Positions 7,316 through 15,514 of a DNA stretch of 40,482 nucleotides are shown here, piece after piece. The notes beneath the pieces were generated by a model. It searched no databases. It was not told the DNA's origin and saw nothing but the letters and a program-made list of their open reading frames with translations. The DNA comes from a virus. Both the position numbers and the translations under genes were made by a program. Location of the stretch: IMG/VR virus record IMGVR_UViG_3300024518_002320, positions 1 to 40,482 of that record. One strand, 5' to 3'. The first letter of the stretch is position 1. Each line of letters starts with the position of its first letter.

Positions 7316-9112
7316 ATGGCCACAACTCCTCAAATTATCGACGTATATCCCTCTAATTTAGCCAGAGGCATTCCTGTAGGAGATCAGTTAAGAGTAATCT
7401 TTGATCAAGAGATGGATGAAGATACCATCAACACAGGAACCTTTGTTCTTATTGGACCGGATGAAGCACCGGTATTTGGACCAATTGATGTTACACCATT
7501 TGACGAACCTGGTTTCGATGATGAAGATATATTGTCGTCTCCATATTTTAAGGGTTATGTTAAAGGTACAATTAGTTTTTCTCGTCAAGATGCCTCTGGC
7601 GGACTCGTAGAGGATGACGTAGAAGACCTCACTGGCTTAGGTAGTCTGTGGCGAACAGTCGCAATCTTTACACCAGACAAACCACTTAAGCCCAATGTAG
7701 AATATAGCGTTATTGTAATGGGTGACGACGCACCCAATGATGCTTTAGATACTGGTATCCGCACTAGAACAGTATTTGATACAGCTTTTACAGGTTCTGG
7801 AACTGGCAGGCTAACCTTTCAAGGTGGCTATACTGGTTCTAGCAATCGTACTTATATTATTGAAATTACAGCCGGCGGACAAACTGGCGATGCAGAATAC
7901 ATATGGTGGAAGACTGACGATGCACTTACTACGTATGGTGGCATAACTTCTACTGGTACTCGAGAATTAGAAGATGGCGTCTATATTACTTGTAACCCTG
8001 ATGGTAATTTTACTATTGGTGATCAGTTCCAAGTAGTTGTAATTCCAGCATTAGTTCTGCCAAATAACTACAGATGGACCTTTACTACTGGGAGTGGTGC
8101 TATAGCTACCCCTCCTTCTACTACCCCTACTTCTGGCATTACTAGTGTTGCTGGCAATGTACTTGGTGCCGGTGCGGTATCTGCATTTTCTGTAACTGAT
8201 ATTAATCCAGAAGATGGAGAGTATGGAGTTGCTATTAGTACTGATCCATATGCAGGCGAAGATATAGTAGTGACTTTCTCCGACAATATTGATGTTGCTA
8301 CTTTAGCTGGCACTGCCATAGACGCACAGGGACTAGCTGTTAATGGTGACGATGTTATGTTTACTGAAACTGGCGAATTGGATTTCACAGCTTCAGTATC
8401 TAGCAACATACTCACAATTTCTTTAGATCCTGGACAATTATACGAAAACAACATTGTGGCACTTACATTAGCTAAAACTGTGGCAGATACAGATGGTAAT
8501 ACCTTAGGTTCTAAATATGAGTCTTATTTTTCTACTCCGTATTCTGTGTTGTATTCTGATGAAAGACGAATTAGACTTGATCTCGGACCATTACTAACCA
8601 ATGTACCACAAGAAACAATCATGTTTGCTATACTCGAGGCCAGCCTACAGACTACAGCAAATACATTTAATAACGATATTACTAATGTTGTGTACTTTAG
8701 AAATGCTAGACGGCAGTATACCACATGCTTAGCTGAGATGATACTGGTTAGGGCAATGTTGGGTGACATTAGTATTGGAGATAAGCTCTCTAAGCGTCTT
8801 GGGGAACTTAGTATTTCAAGAGCTGGAGGCGCAGATCAACTTCGTGACTTATTAAGAATGCTTGAAGACTGTGCTTTTGGCTGGGAAACATCAGTGCAAA
8901 CTGGTGGAGATGTTACTAGAGGTACTAGTTTAAGGCCACAGGTAACTGTCAAAGGTGAATTTGCAGATGACGCTATAGTTGTTAGCCGTCAATGGGAGCC
9001 TACATCATGGGAACCTGTTTCTGGGCTAGGCACTGCTAGTAATCGTAGTGGCGGCAACTTTCAAAGATACCATTCTGGTCGTAGAGACCTGAAGACTTTT
9101 AGGCGCAGATAA
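7316..9112 (+). CDS. Ig-domain head-tail connector candidate (598 aa)
   Basis: The N-terminus has the pattern of bacterial Ig-like (SbsA/Big_5-type) domains: P-x-I-x-x-V-Y-P-S-N-x-A-x-G-I-P-V, then V-x-F-D-Q-E-M-D-x-x-T-I-x-x-x-T-F. A beta-rich segment with repeated Tyr/Gly/Thr (about 165-245) ends in F-T-I-G-D-Q-F. A Ser/Thr/Pro linker leads to a second Ig-like domain (about 292-401). The last 190 residues are different: helical with R-x-Y-T-T-C-L-A-E-M-I-L-V-R-A-M-L, ending in a W-E-P-T-S-W-E-P region and a basic, arginine-rich tail. That resembles head-tail connector or neck proteins. Ig-like domains in phage virions often decorate the surface and bind carbohydrate. The next ATG overlaps the stop codon (TAATG), so translation is coupled to the neck gene. 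Confidence 0.55.
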   Translation: MATTPQIIDVYPSNLARGIPVGDQLRVIFDQEMDEDTINTGTFVLIGPDEAPVFGPIDVTPFDEPGFDDEDILSSPYFKGYVKGTISFSRQDASGGLVEDDVEDLTGLGSLWRTVAIFTPDKPLKPNVEYSVIVMGDDAPNDALDTGIRTRTVFDTAFTGSGTGRLTFQGGYTGSSNRTYIIEITAGGQTGDAEYIWWKTDDALTTYGGITSTGTRELEDGVYITCNPDGNFTIGDQFQVVVIPALVLPNNYRWTFTTGSGAIATPPSTTPTSGITSVAGNVLGAGAVSAFSVTDINPEDGEYGVAISTDPYAGEDIVVTFSDNIDVATLAGTAIDAQGLAVNGDDVMFTETGELDFTASVSSNILTISLDPGQLYENNIVALTLAKTVADTDGNTLGSKYESYFSTPYSVLYSDERRIRLDLGPLLTNVPQETIMFAILEASLQTTANTFNNDITNVVYFRNARRQYTTCLAEMILVRAMLGDISIGDKLSKRLGELSISRAGGADQLRDLLRMLEDCAFGWETSVQTGGDVTRGTSLRPQVTVKGEFADDAIVVSRQWEPTSWEPVSGLGTASNRSGGNFQRYHSGRRDLKTFRRR

Positions 9113-9675
9113 TGGCTGGGAATATAAGAAACCCTTATAGAACGTCCAATAGTGGCATTGAATTAGATCTGCGTTCAGAAATGGAAGATCTATTATATGG
9201 TTCAAGTGGAGAAATAGCAAAAGGCAAGAAGGGTTTATTGCGAAGAATGAGAGCAGATAGCAGTGGTGATCTTCTGAGGTGTCCTTGTCGTGATACGGCA
9301 ACTGATGAACCTGATCAAGATTTCTTCTGTAGATACTGTCATGGACATGGTTATTTTTGGGATGAGTACGAAATAGTATATTATAAGAATGATGATTCTT
9401 TTAGAAAAGTAGAAGGTAGAGTACAAGAATACGAAAGTGATATGTTTTTTTTAGAGTATTCTCTAGACGTGTCACCTAGTGATTTTATTATAGAAATCGT
9501 ACTTGATAACGACGGAACACCGGTTCAGCCAGTACAGCGTTTGAAGGTATATGATATTATAAGTGCTGATCAGTTTAGAGCTGATTATGGAAGAGTAGAG
9601 TTCTTACAGATAAGAGCTAAACTACAACGCAAGTGGAGTGTCTGGTATGAAGTCACGAATCGACAATATAACTAA
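9112..9675 (+). CDS. Neck protein with a C-x-C / C-x2-C zinc finger (187 aa)
   Basis: ATG 9112 overlaps the previous stop by one base. The protein carries a probable zinc site: C57-P-C59 and C73-x2-C76 followed by H-G-H-G, with 13 residues between the pairs, reminiscent of DnaJ-type C-x2-C-x-G-x-G knuckles. The rest is a mixed alpha/beta domain with many aromatic and acidic residues. Proteins of this size with such a site occur between connector and sheath genes of contractile-tailed phages, where head-completion or neck proteins lie. The next gene starts inside its 3' end. The exact neck role (stopper, adaptor) cannot be told from sequence alone. Confidence 0.55.
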   Translation: MAGNIRNPYRTSNSGIELDLRSEMEDLLYGSSGEIAKGKKGLLRRMRADSSGDLLRCPCRDTATDEPDQDFFCRYCHGHGYFWDEYEIVYYKNDDSFRKVEGRVQEYESDMFFLEYSLDVSPSDFIIEIVLDNDGTPVQPVQRLKVYDIISADQFRADYGRVEFLQIRAKLQRKWSVWYEVTNRQYN

Positions 9676-10357
9676 TATCCCAGATATTGGTCGAACTAGT
9701 CGCAGATCTGAAGCTGATATTAATACTATGGTTGACACCTATATTAATAACATCGGTACTTCTTCAACTACTCCATCTGCTGGATTCCAAACTATTTTGG
9801 AGTTCTTTGAGTTAGTACAAGATGTAATTACAGTTAGGCAGGACTCAGATGATGTTCCTGCCGACAAAAGACTGTTGGTTCTGTCTCATGATCCTCCTGA
9901 GGAAATTGACACAGAGGCAATTACATTCTTTTTACAAAGTCGTACACCTGGTCAGTGGAGCAGAGGTTCGATAGGTAATGCGCGAGTTAAAGAAGTCACT
10001 TCTCATGTAAGAAGCATACAACAACATCCAGAGCATCTAGGCGAAAAGCTAGTTACTATGGGTCGTGTATATGATAACCATGTAGCGTTTAATATATACG
10101 CTAGAAATGATCATACAGCACTCAAACGAGTGTTGTGGTTAGAAAATGTAATGGACAGTTTTCGTTGGTATTTTCGCGTCCATGGAATAAGTATTGTTAT
10201 CGAAGAAGGAGTCGGAGATAAGGAACAAGTAAAAATTGGCGAAATACTATTAACTAAATATCCTATGTCCTATTTTGTTAGGACTGAAGATACATATCAA
10301 TTTGGCTCTCAAGAATTAAAAACTATAGAGCTGAATGTTAATGTATCTACTAATTAG
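9647..10357 (+). CDS. Tail completion / tail terminator candidate (236 aa)
   Basis: Start at ATG 9647, 8 bases after GGAG; a GTG at 9638 overlaps the SD and is unlikely. It overlaps the previous gene by 29 bases. The protein has a helical N-terminus, then a mixed domain with W-S-R-G-S-I-G and E-V-T-S-H-V-R-S-I, a W-x-E-N-V-M-D-S-F-R-W-Y-F segment, and a beta-rich C-terminus. Position immediately before the tail sheath is where myoviruses encode the tail terminator or neck-to-tail joining protein, which caps the tube and sheath and couples them to the head. The family is not identified with certainty. Confidence 0.5.
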   Translation: MKSRIDNITNIPDIGRTSRRSEADINTMVDTYINNIGTSSTTPSAGFQTILEFFELVQDVITVRQDSDDVPADKRLLVLSHDPPEEIDTEAITFFLQSRTPGQWSRGSIGNARVKEVTSHVRSIQQHPEHLGEKLVTMGRVYDNHVAFNIYARNDHTALKRVLWLENVMDSFRWYFRVHGISIVIEEGVGDKEQVKIGEILLTKYPMSYFVRTEDTYQFGSQELKTIELNVNVSTN

Positions 10358-10369
10358 AGGAGGGTAATC

Positions 10370-12280
10370 ATGACTGATACAAACGTTCAGTATGAGAATC
10401 TCGCTGGAGTCATTGTTTATAAACAAGATGGTAATCTTGCTCCTGAAGCCATCGCACCCGGTCCTCGGCTTCTGGTAATAGGAACTGCCGGCAAGGGTCT
10501 AGGAAGTAACCCCTACTACGTGTCTTCAACGGCAACAGCAAAATCCGAATTTGGCACTAGTGGTACCTTAATGCGTGGACTCTGGGAATCCAGAGCCATG
10601 GGCGCAGACGCTATAGCACTATATCGTATTGGTGCTAGGTCCGCTACAGTCACTGGTATTGGTGATGGTACTGGCGCTAACGGTTACACTGTTAGTACCT
10701 ATCAAGAAGATGCCGACGCTGGTGGAAACTATTCTCTGTACTATGACACTTCAGAAGACAGACTCGTTGTAAAGCGTAACTCAGATGACCTAATCGTTTT
10801 CGATAATGATGTAACAGATCCTATCGACAGGAATGAAGTTATTGTAAGTGGTTTTAGAGCAAATCAATCTAATCCTGATATTGGTTCTCCAAGTAGCTAT
10901 GTCGATCTAGAAGATATTGATCCTAGTACATATGCAGGTACCGCATTTACAGCAGGTACTGATGGTCTCGATCTATCCAGAATGGAAATGTATGAGGCTC
11001 TTTATGTTGCTTATGAAAACCTTAAAACAGTAGATTTTGATGTTGTTATACCAATGGATGTCTATCTTGACGATTACAATATTGTCCCACAGGGTCATTA
11101 TATTGGAGCCGTAACCCCCGAGGCATTAGTTGCCAATACATATCCTACTGCTGGGCGTTTTCGTCCAGGTACCGATGTGGATTCTCTGGGTCGTGTATTC
11201 GTAGAAGAATATGAAGGATCATACTACTTTTGGTGGTGGTTTAGTTCTGTTGGTGTCGCATTCTCAGCAGCTCATATTTTCCCAGCAAGTGGTCCTGGTT
11301 CTGCTTCTGCCACCCTCAAGATTGATGGCACTGCATTAGCTGCTAGTGACTTTCATGAAGTAAACTTCGCCTATCAATTAGGTCGGTTCCTATATGAATA
11401 TGGCACTAACATTGTTGACGCTTCTGGCGTTATTGGTGTTCTTCCTCCTTCGTCTAACAGTCTAACTGATAAGGCTAGATGGATAGGCAGTGAACCTACA
11501 TGGACTTTAGATCCTGCTAGTGGCTTAAATTACATTGCTAGTGCTGGCGACAACGGTACTGGTCTACTTGGTAATAAGTTCATGGGCGGACGATATGATC
11601 ACAGATCTGGTCTCGCTGGTGGCGGCTTAATCGCCACAGACACTAAGTTCATGGATGGCACTGAAATTGAAGACGATAATGAAATTGCAGTAGATCTAGG
11701 TAAATACCTATCAGTTACACCTGACTATCCACTGTTACGAAATCAATACAGTAGCACTGCATATCCTGCTTCTTTTGCTGCATCTTATGGTGGATTCTAT
11801 ATTAATAGATCACCAGCTAGTGCACCAACTAACAAGCAAGTTAGTAATGCTTCTATTCTGTTTAAGATTGGTCTACAAGGACTAGATGACATGGCTGGTT
11901 CGGGTTATGTTATGTTGCGCCAAAAGACTGGTGGATTATTTATTGCTGATTCTCCAACTGCTGCACTTGCTACTAGTGACTGGACACGTCTATCCACTGT
12001 ACGTATTGTTAAGGCTATTATTGATGGTGTTAGAGCTGCTGTTGACCCATTCCTTGGCGAAGGCATGTCTGATGCAACTCGAGCTAACATGAAACAGCAA
12101 ATTGAAAATGTACTGATGGCTGCTAAGAAAGCACTGTTCTTACAGGACTTCCGTCCATTTGAGGTTATTCAAACTCCACAAATGGAAGTACAAGGCCAAG
12201 CTACAATCAATCTAACCCTGGTCCCTGCTTACGAGCTGCGACAGGTAACGTTCTCGGTTTCGCTTTCGAGATCGGCATAA
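10370..12280 (+). CDS. Contractile tail sheath protein (636 aa)
   Basis: ATG 10370 has a strong SD (GAGGAGGG). The N-terminus (Y-E-N-L-A-G-V-I-V-Y-K-Q-D, then G-P-R-L-L-V-I-G-T-A-G-K-G) and the segment with G-L-W-E-S-R-A-M-G-A-D-A-I-A-L-Y-R-I-G match the start of phage and type VI-like sheath proteins. The C-terminal 150 residues match the conserved sheath core: V-R-I-V-K-A-I-I-D-G-V-R-A-A-V-D-P-F-L-G-E, then L-M-A-A-K-K-A-L-F-L-Q-D-F and a final beta strand with Q-V-T-F-S-V-S-L. The middle (about 230-400) is a variable surface domain. The sheath contracts around the tube to drive it through the cell envelope. It is followed by the tube genes, as is usual. Confidence 0.92.
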   Translation: MTDTNVQYENLAGVIVYKQDGNLAPEAIAPGPRLLVIGTAGKGLGSNPYYVSSTATAKSEFGTSGTLMRGLWESRAMGADAIALYRIGARSATVTGIGDGTGANGYTVSTYQEDADAGGNYSLYYDTSEDRLVVKRNSDDLIVFDNDVTDPIDRNEVIVSGFRANQSNPDIGSPSSYVDLEDIDPSTYAGTAFTAGTDGLDLSRMEMYEALYVAYENLKTVDFDVVIPMDVYLDDYNIVPQGHYIGAVTPEALVANTYPTAGRFRPGTDVDSLGRVFVEEYEGSYYFWWWFSSVGVAFSAAHIFPASGPGSASATLKIDGTALAASDFHEVNFAYQLGRFLYEYGTNIVDASGVIGVLPPSSNSLTDKARWIGSEPTWTLDPASGLNYIASAGDNGTGLLGNKFMGGRYDHRSGLAGGGLIATDTKFMDGTEIEDDNEIAVDLGKYLSVTPDYPLLRNQYSSTAYPASFAASYGGFYINRSPASAPTNKQVSNASILFKIGLQGLDDMAGSGYVMLRQKTGGLFIADSPTAALATSDWTRLSTVRIVKAIIDGVRAAVDPFLGEGMSDATRANMKQQIENVLMAAKKALFLQDFRPFEVIQTPQMEVQGQATINLTLVPAYELRQVTFSVSLSRSA

Positions 12281-12301
12281 TTAGGGAGGTCGGAAACTGT
12301 T

Positions 12302-12970
12302 ATGACACAACAGTCTGAATTCACCAGGGGATATAATAGCTTTTCAGGTATCGATATAAAAGCGACTTTTGGCACGAAAGTCATCGGTACTTTGCAAGGT
12401 ATTAGCTATTCTATCTCAAGAGAAAAAGCACCAATTTACACAATGGGTAGTGCTGACCCTCGAGCTTTTGCTCGTGGCAAACGTGGTATTGCTGGATCAT
12501 TAGTGTTCATTCAGTTTGACCAAGATCCTCTTATGTGGGAACTTGCTAATCCTGATGACGACACACGAAGACTATATTTCTTGTCTGATATCGATGATCT
12601 TAGACCAGAATACAGTGCTAACCAAGAGGTCGGCGTATCTGGAACTACAGTAGGAGCAGTAGATGCTGCTTCCACCAATGCTCCTGGCACAGCAATAGGC
12701 GGACAAGAAAGTGACATCACCACTGCTGGTAGCGATCAAGTTAAAGCTATTCCATGGTATGCGGATCAAATCCCTCCATTTGATATTGTATTGGCTGCTG
12801 CCAATGAATACGGAGCACTTGCCATTATGAAGGTACTCGGAGTAGAACTAATGAACTCTGGTTACGGTGTATCTGTGGATGATATCGTTTCGGAACACAG
12901 CTTTACATATATTGCACATGGTATGCTTCCTTGGACTGCCCAGGCTCCTATCGATTTGGGTAACGGGTAA
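12302..12970 (+). CDS. Tail tube protein, first of three tandem paralogues (222 aa)
   Basis: ATG 12302 has AGGGAGGT upstream and follows the sheath gene. The sequence has the tube pattern of SPO1-like and related myoviruses: a beta-rich N-terminus with S-G-I-D-I-K-A-T-F-G, the motif E-K-A-P-I-Y-T-M-G-S-A-D-P, then R-G-x-R-G-I-A-G-S-L-V-F-I-Q-F. Near the end come D-Q-I-P-P-F-D-I-V-L-A-A-A-N-E-Y-G and a C-terminal beta strand. Tube subunits stack as hexameric rings inside the sheath. This copy is the shortest, lies next to the sheath and has the most accessible SD, so it is the likely main tube subunit. The two downstream genes share these motifs. Confidence 0.85.
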   Translation: MTQQSEFTRGYNSFSGIDIKATFGTKVIGTLQGISYSISREKAPIYTMGSADPRAFARGKRGIAGSLVFIQFDQDPLMWELANPDDDTRRLYFLSDIDDLRPEYSANQEVGVSGTTVGAVDAASTNAPGTAIGGQESDITTAGSDQVKAIPWYADQIPPFDIVLAAANEYGALAIMKVLGVELMNSGYGVSVDDIVSEHSFTYIAHGMLPWTAQAPIDLGNG

Positions 12971-12998
12971 TCCACTAGATAGCAACTCTTTCCTATAA

Positions 12999-13019
12999 CT
13001 CTCTTTAGAGAGGTCCAAC
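12999..13019 (+). promoter_or_regulatory. Hairpin covering the SD of the second tube paralogue
   Basis: In the 49-base gap after the first tube gene, CTCTCT (12999-13004) can pair with AGAGAG (13007-13012) around a TT loop (or 5 bp with a 4-base loop). The right arm is the SD (AGAGAGG, 6 bases before ATG 13020). Such pairing would lower translation of the second paralogue relative to the main tube. There is no T-run, so it is not a terminator. Confidence 0.45.
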
Positions 13020-13925
13020 ATGTCTGAATTAGGTACTAAAGCCGGGCCAATTATTCCTTCAAAGAATGATCTTGTTGCCGGGCCATCTCCAACTACCAAA
13101 CGCAATGCACAAGTCTCTAATTATGCTAAGTTCTATGGAACATATAGCGGTGCCGATATTAAGGTTGTTGTGCATTATCCTCATGATCCTGTAATTGAGA
13201 AAGCATTACAGGTAGTTAAGTCAAGAACAGAACTTGAACTTGTAGAAGAAGAAGCATATTTTTGGGCCAATCGAGGAGACTTTAACACCGCAGCTCTTGC
13301 TCATCAGACTAAGCTAATCCAGGCTATTCGTGGTGAAATAGAAGACTTAGACTCCCAAATTGCTAAAGCGAAAAACGTCCCTACCTCTAAAACTCTAGGT
13401 GAGCTTCAAACTATTTCAGTTGGCTCATATAGAGATAAGAGCCCCGTTAGACCTTTGGGGTCAGTGTACCCTAAAGGTTATGTCCGTGGTCCTAGAACAA
13501 TTTCAGGCACTATGGTCTTTACTATATTTCACGAGCATGTACTACACGAACTCATGCAGCTAAACCTTAGACAGTACAGTACGGGCAGTAGTGACTATGA
13601 CAGACACTTATATACAACAATGTTAATAGACCAATTGCCACCTCTAGATATTAGTTTTATATTTGCTAATGAGTATGGTGCGATTTCACATATGGCACTA
13701 TATGGTGTAGAATTCTTTCAGGAGGGTATGACTTTTTCTATAGAAGACATTTACTCTGAAAGCACAATTCAATATGTGGCCAGAGACTTTGACCCAATGA
13801 GAATTGTTGACAGAAGAGAGATTGATGGTCAAGGTGTATCAAAGACGTGGACTAATACTGCATCTGATATGTTAAGAGAAAAACAGATTGTTGCCCACAG
13901 AATCAGAAGGGATCCTTTTATTTAA
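13020..13925 (+). CDS. Tube-like protein 2, with coiled-coil insertion (301 aa)
   Basis: ATG 13020 with SD AGAGAGG (possibly masked by a hairpin). It shares the tube signature of the preceding gene: S-P-V-R-P-L-G-S-V-Y-P-K-G-Y-V-R-G-P-R-T followed by I-S-G-T-M-V-F-T-I-F, and D-Q-L-P-P-L-D-I-S-F-I-F-A-N-E-Y-G about 50 residues later. It differs by a 70-residue helical, charged insertion near the N-terminus (about 60-130). Known contractile tails use tube-fold paralogues at the tube ends (T4 gp48 and gp54 at the baseplate). This copy is therefore a candidate tube-initiator or baseplate-to-tube adaptor. Its stop is immediately followed by the start of the third paralogue. Confidence 0.65.
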   Translation: MSELGTKAGPIIPSKNDLVAGPSPTTKRNAQVSNYAKFYGTYSGADIKVVVHYPHDPVIEKALQVVKSRTELELVEEEAYFWANRGDFNTAALAHQTKLIQAIRGEIEDLDSQIAKAKNVPTSKTLGELQTISVGSYRDKSPVRPLGSVYPKGYVRGPRTISGTMVFTIFHEHVLHELMQLNLRQYSTGSSDYDRHLYTTMLIDQLPPLDISFIFANEYGAISHMALYGVEFFQEGMTFSIEDIYSESTIQYVARDFDPMRIVDRREIDGQGVSKTWTNTASDMLREKQIVAHRIRRDPFI

Positions 13926-14780
13926 ATGACTATTAGGAACCATAGAGGAGACCTGATTACTTCAGAACTAGCTGGAGTTACACGTTATGAATATGATTGG
14001 TTTACTGGCTCTCAGATAACTGTTATGATCGGCGATGTTTTAGTAGACAATGTTGTTGCTATAAACTTTGATTCACAACAAAGCAAAACACCTGTTTACG
14101 GATACGCAAATAAGTATTATACTTTTGTTGCAGATGGTAAAGTATCCGTTTATGGAAGCTTAACTATTGCTTTCAAAGAAGCTGGGTATTTGTTGTGGCC
14201 GATGAAACGTTTTATAGATCAAAAGGCTGCGGGACAATGGACAACACCACGATATGGCAGAGATAGTGAAGGTCGGCTTACAAAAGGTTATGATGTCGGT
14301 AGTTCAAATGGTACCTTTACTACAGCCGCTGCCGAAGCAGAGAAGAAACGTGTAATGAGAAATAACGTAGAGCAAACAATGGAATACAGTGCCACTCAAC
14401 AATTAAACCGTGCCGGACACTTTTGGCAAGAGCTTGGTGCCTTACCAGATGATAAGTTTGAAGACTATGCTGAAACTTTTGAAGATGCTATTTGGTATGG
14501 AAGCGACACCGCTAATGCTCTAATGCGAGATAAATTATTTTCTGGCAATCTACCAGATCGATTAATTATAGATGATGAGACTATTCTTTCTCATCGCCGG
14601 GCCGATCAATACCCACCTATTGACATATGGATTGTTTATGGAGACATGAATAGACCATCTGCTAATCATACAGTAAAGAAATTACTGGATGTTTCTTTTA
14701 CGGGTCAATCCCAAGTAATCGAAGTATCTGGTGAGCCTACGTATGAAACTTATAGCTTTATGGCTAGAAACATAGTATAA
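13926..14780 (+). CDS. Tube-like protein 3 (284 aa)
   Basis: ATG 13926 follows directly on the stop of the preceding gene with no good SD at normal spacing (an AGAAGGG lies about 18 bases upstream), so it depends on translational coupling. It shares the tube pattern in more divergent form: S-K-T-P-V-Y-G-Y-A-N-K-Y-Y and G-K-V-S-V-Y-G-S-L-T-I-A-F, then D-Q-Y-P-P-I-D-I-W-I-V-Y-G-D near the end. A helical region (about 135-195) is inserted between the two blocks. It is probably a minor tube-fold protein that joins the tube to the hub or caps it. The low expected expression fits a few rings per virion. Confidence 0.6.
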   Translation: MTIRNHRGDLITSELAGVTRYEYDWFTGSQITVMIGDVLVDNVVAINFDSQQSKTPVYGYANKYYTFVADGKVSVYGSLTIAFKEAGYLLWPMKRFIDQKAAGQWTTPRYGRDSEGRLTKGYDVGSSNGTFTTAAAEAEKKRVMRNNVEQTMEYSATQQLNRAGHFWQELGALPDDKFEDYAETFEDAIWYGSDTANALMRDKLFSGNLPDRLIIDDETILSHRRADQYPPIDIWIVYGDMNRPSANHTVKKLLDVSFTGQSQVIEVSGEPTYETYSFMARNIV

Positions 14781-14800
14781 CCCCACCAAGGAGAAAATTA

Positions 14801-15505
14801 ATGAGTACGAAACGTCGAGTCGTGGCTAGTCCCGCAGAGGCTCGTAGATCTCAAGTTGGAGATCAATTATTAGACCAAGGCCGTAAAGACTTTGAAAGTG
14901 TATACGGCGAGAAAACACCTGGTTCCTTTAGTATGAAAAATGATATTAAAGCTATGGAGGAAGTGAATATGATGGCACGTAACAAATCAACCCAACCAAA
15001 GGCAGCACCTCAGCAAGCTAATGTTCCTGAGATGCCAGTACAACAGCAACCACCAATACAAGCTCCTGTAGAACAGCCCCCTGTACTAGATCAAGAAGAA
15101 GAGACACCAGATCAATGGTCTGACGATCCACAAGAACGTATTGCGCAAGTGGCAAATGTACTACGTAAGTTAAACCCCAATGCTCCTACTGTTGAACTAT
15201 TACAGAGCTGGAAGCAAATGCATGGTGATATTTTTCTGCTTAATATTGAAGATAAGATTTTTATCTATCGTTTCTTAAAGCGTCAAGAATGGATCCAAAT
15301 CAATGCGAATCCACAGATAGAAGAGATGACAGAGCATATGATGGAAGACTTGATTTTTGATAAATGTGTTCTTTGGCCACAGTACGATATGATTGCCAAG
15401 GCATCTATGCCTGCCGGTGCCATGTCTATGGTATATCAGCAAGTTCGCATTAGAAGTCTATTCCTGGATCCAGCATATGTAGCTCAGTTAACTTTTAAAA
15501 TATAG
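14801..15505 (+). CDS. Probable tail assembly chaperone, first gene (234 aa)
   Basis: ATG 14801 with AAGGAG 7 bases upstream. The N-terminal half is basic, then Pro/Gln-rich (about 65-105) and disordered. The C-terminal 125 residues form a helical domain with N-I-E-D-K-I-F-I-Y-R-F-L-K-R-Q-E-W, a C-V-L-W-P motif and P-A-G. This domain type and the position between tube and tape-measure genes fit a tail assembly chaperone, which binds the tape measure during tail assembly and is not in the virion. The gene ends in TAG and the next gene starts 9 bases later in the same frame. A second possible start with GGAGG exists at 14969, dropping the first 56 residues. Identification is by position and weak similarity. 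Confidence 0.55.
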   Translation: MSTKRRVVASPAEARRSQVGDQLLDQGRKDFESVYGEKTPGSFSMKNDIKAMEEVNMMARNKSTQPKAAPQQANVPEMPVQQQPPIQAPVEQPPVLDQEEETPDQWSDDPQERIAQVANVLRKLNPNAPTVELLQSWKQMHGDIFLLNIEDKIFIYRFLKRQEWIQINANPQIEEMTEHMMEDLIFDKCVLWPQYDMIAKASMPAGAMSMVYQQVRIRSLFLDPAYVAQLTFKI

Positions 15506-15514
15506 GATAAGTAT

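Noticed and set aside
13721-13730. GGAGGG followed by ATG inside the second tube gene
   Set aside because: Only one base separates SD and ATG, too short for initiation.
15491-15505. CTTTTAAAATATAG as a frameshift site at the end of the first chaperone gene
   Set aside because: The run is not in the X-XXY-YYZ register for the reading frame, and the next gene is already in the same frame, so a frameshift would not join them.
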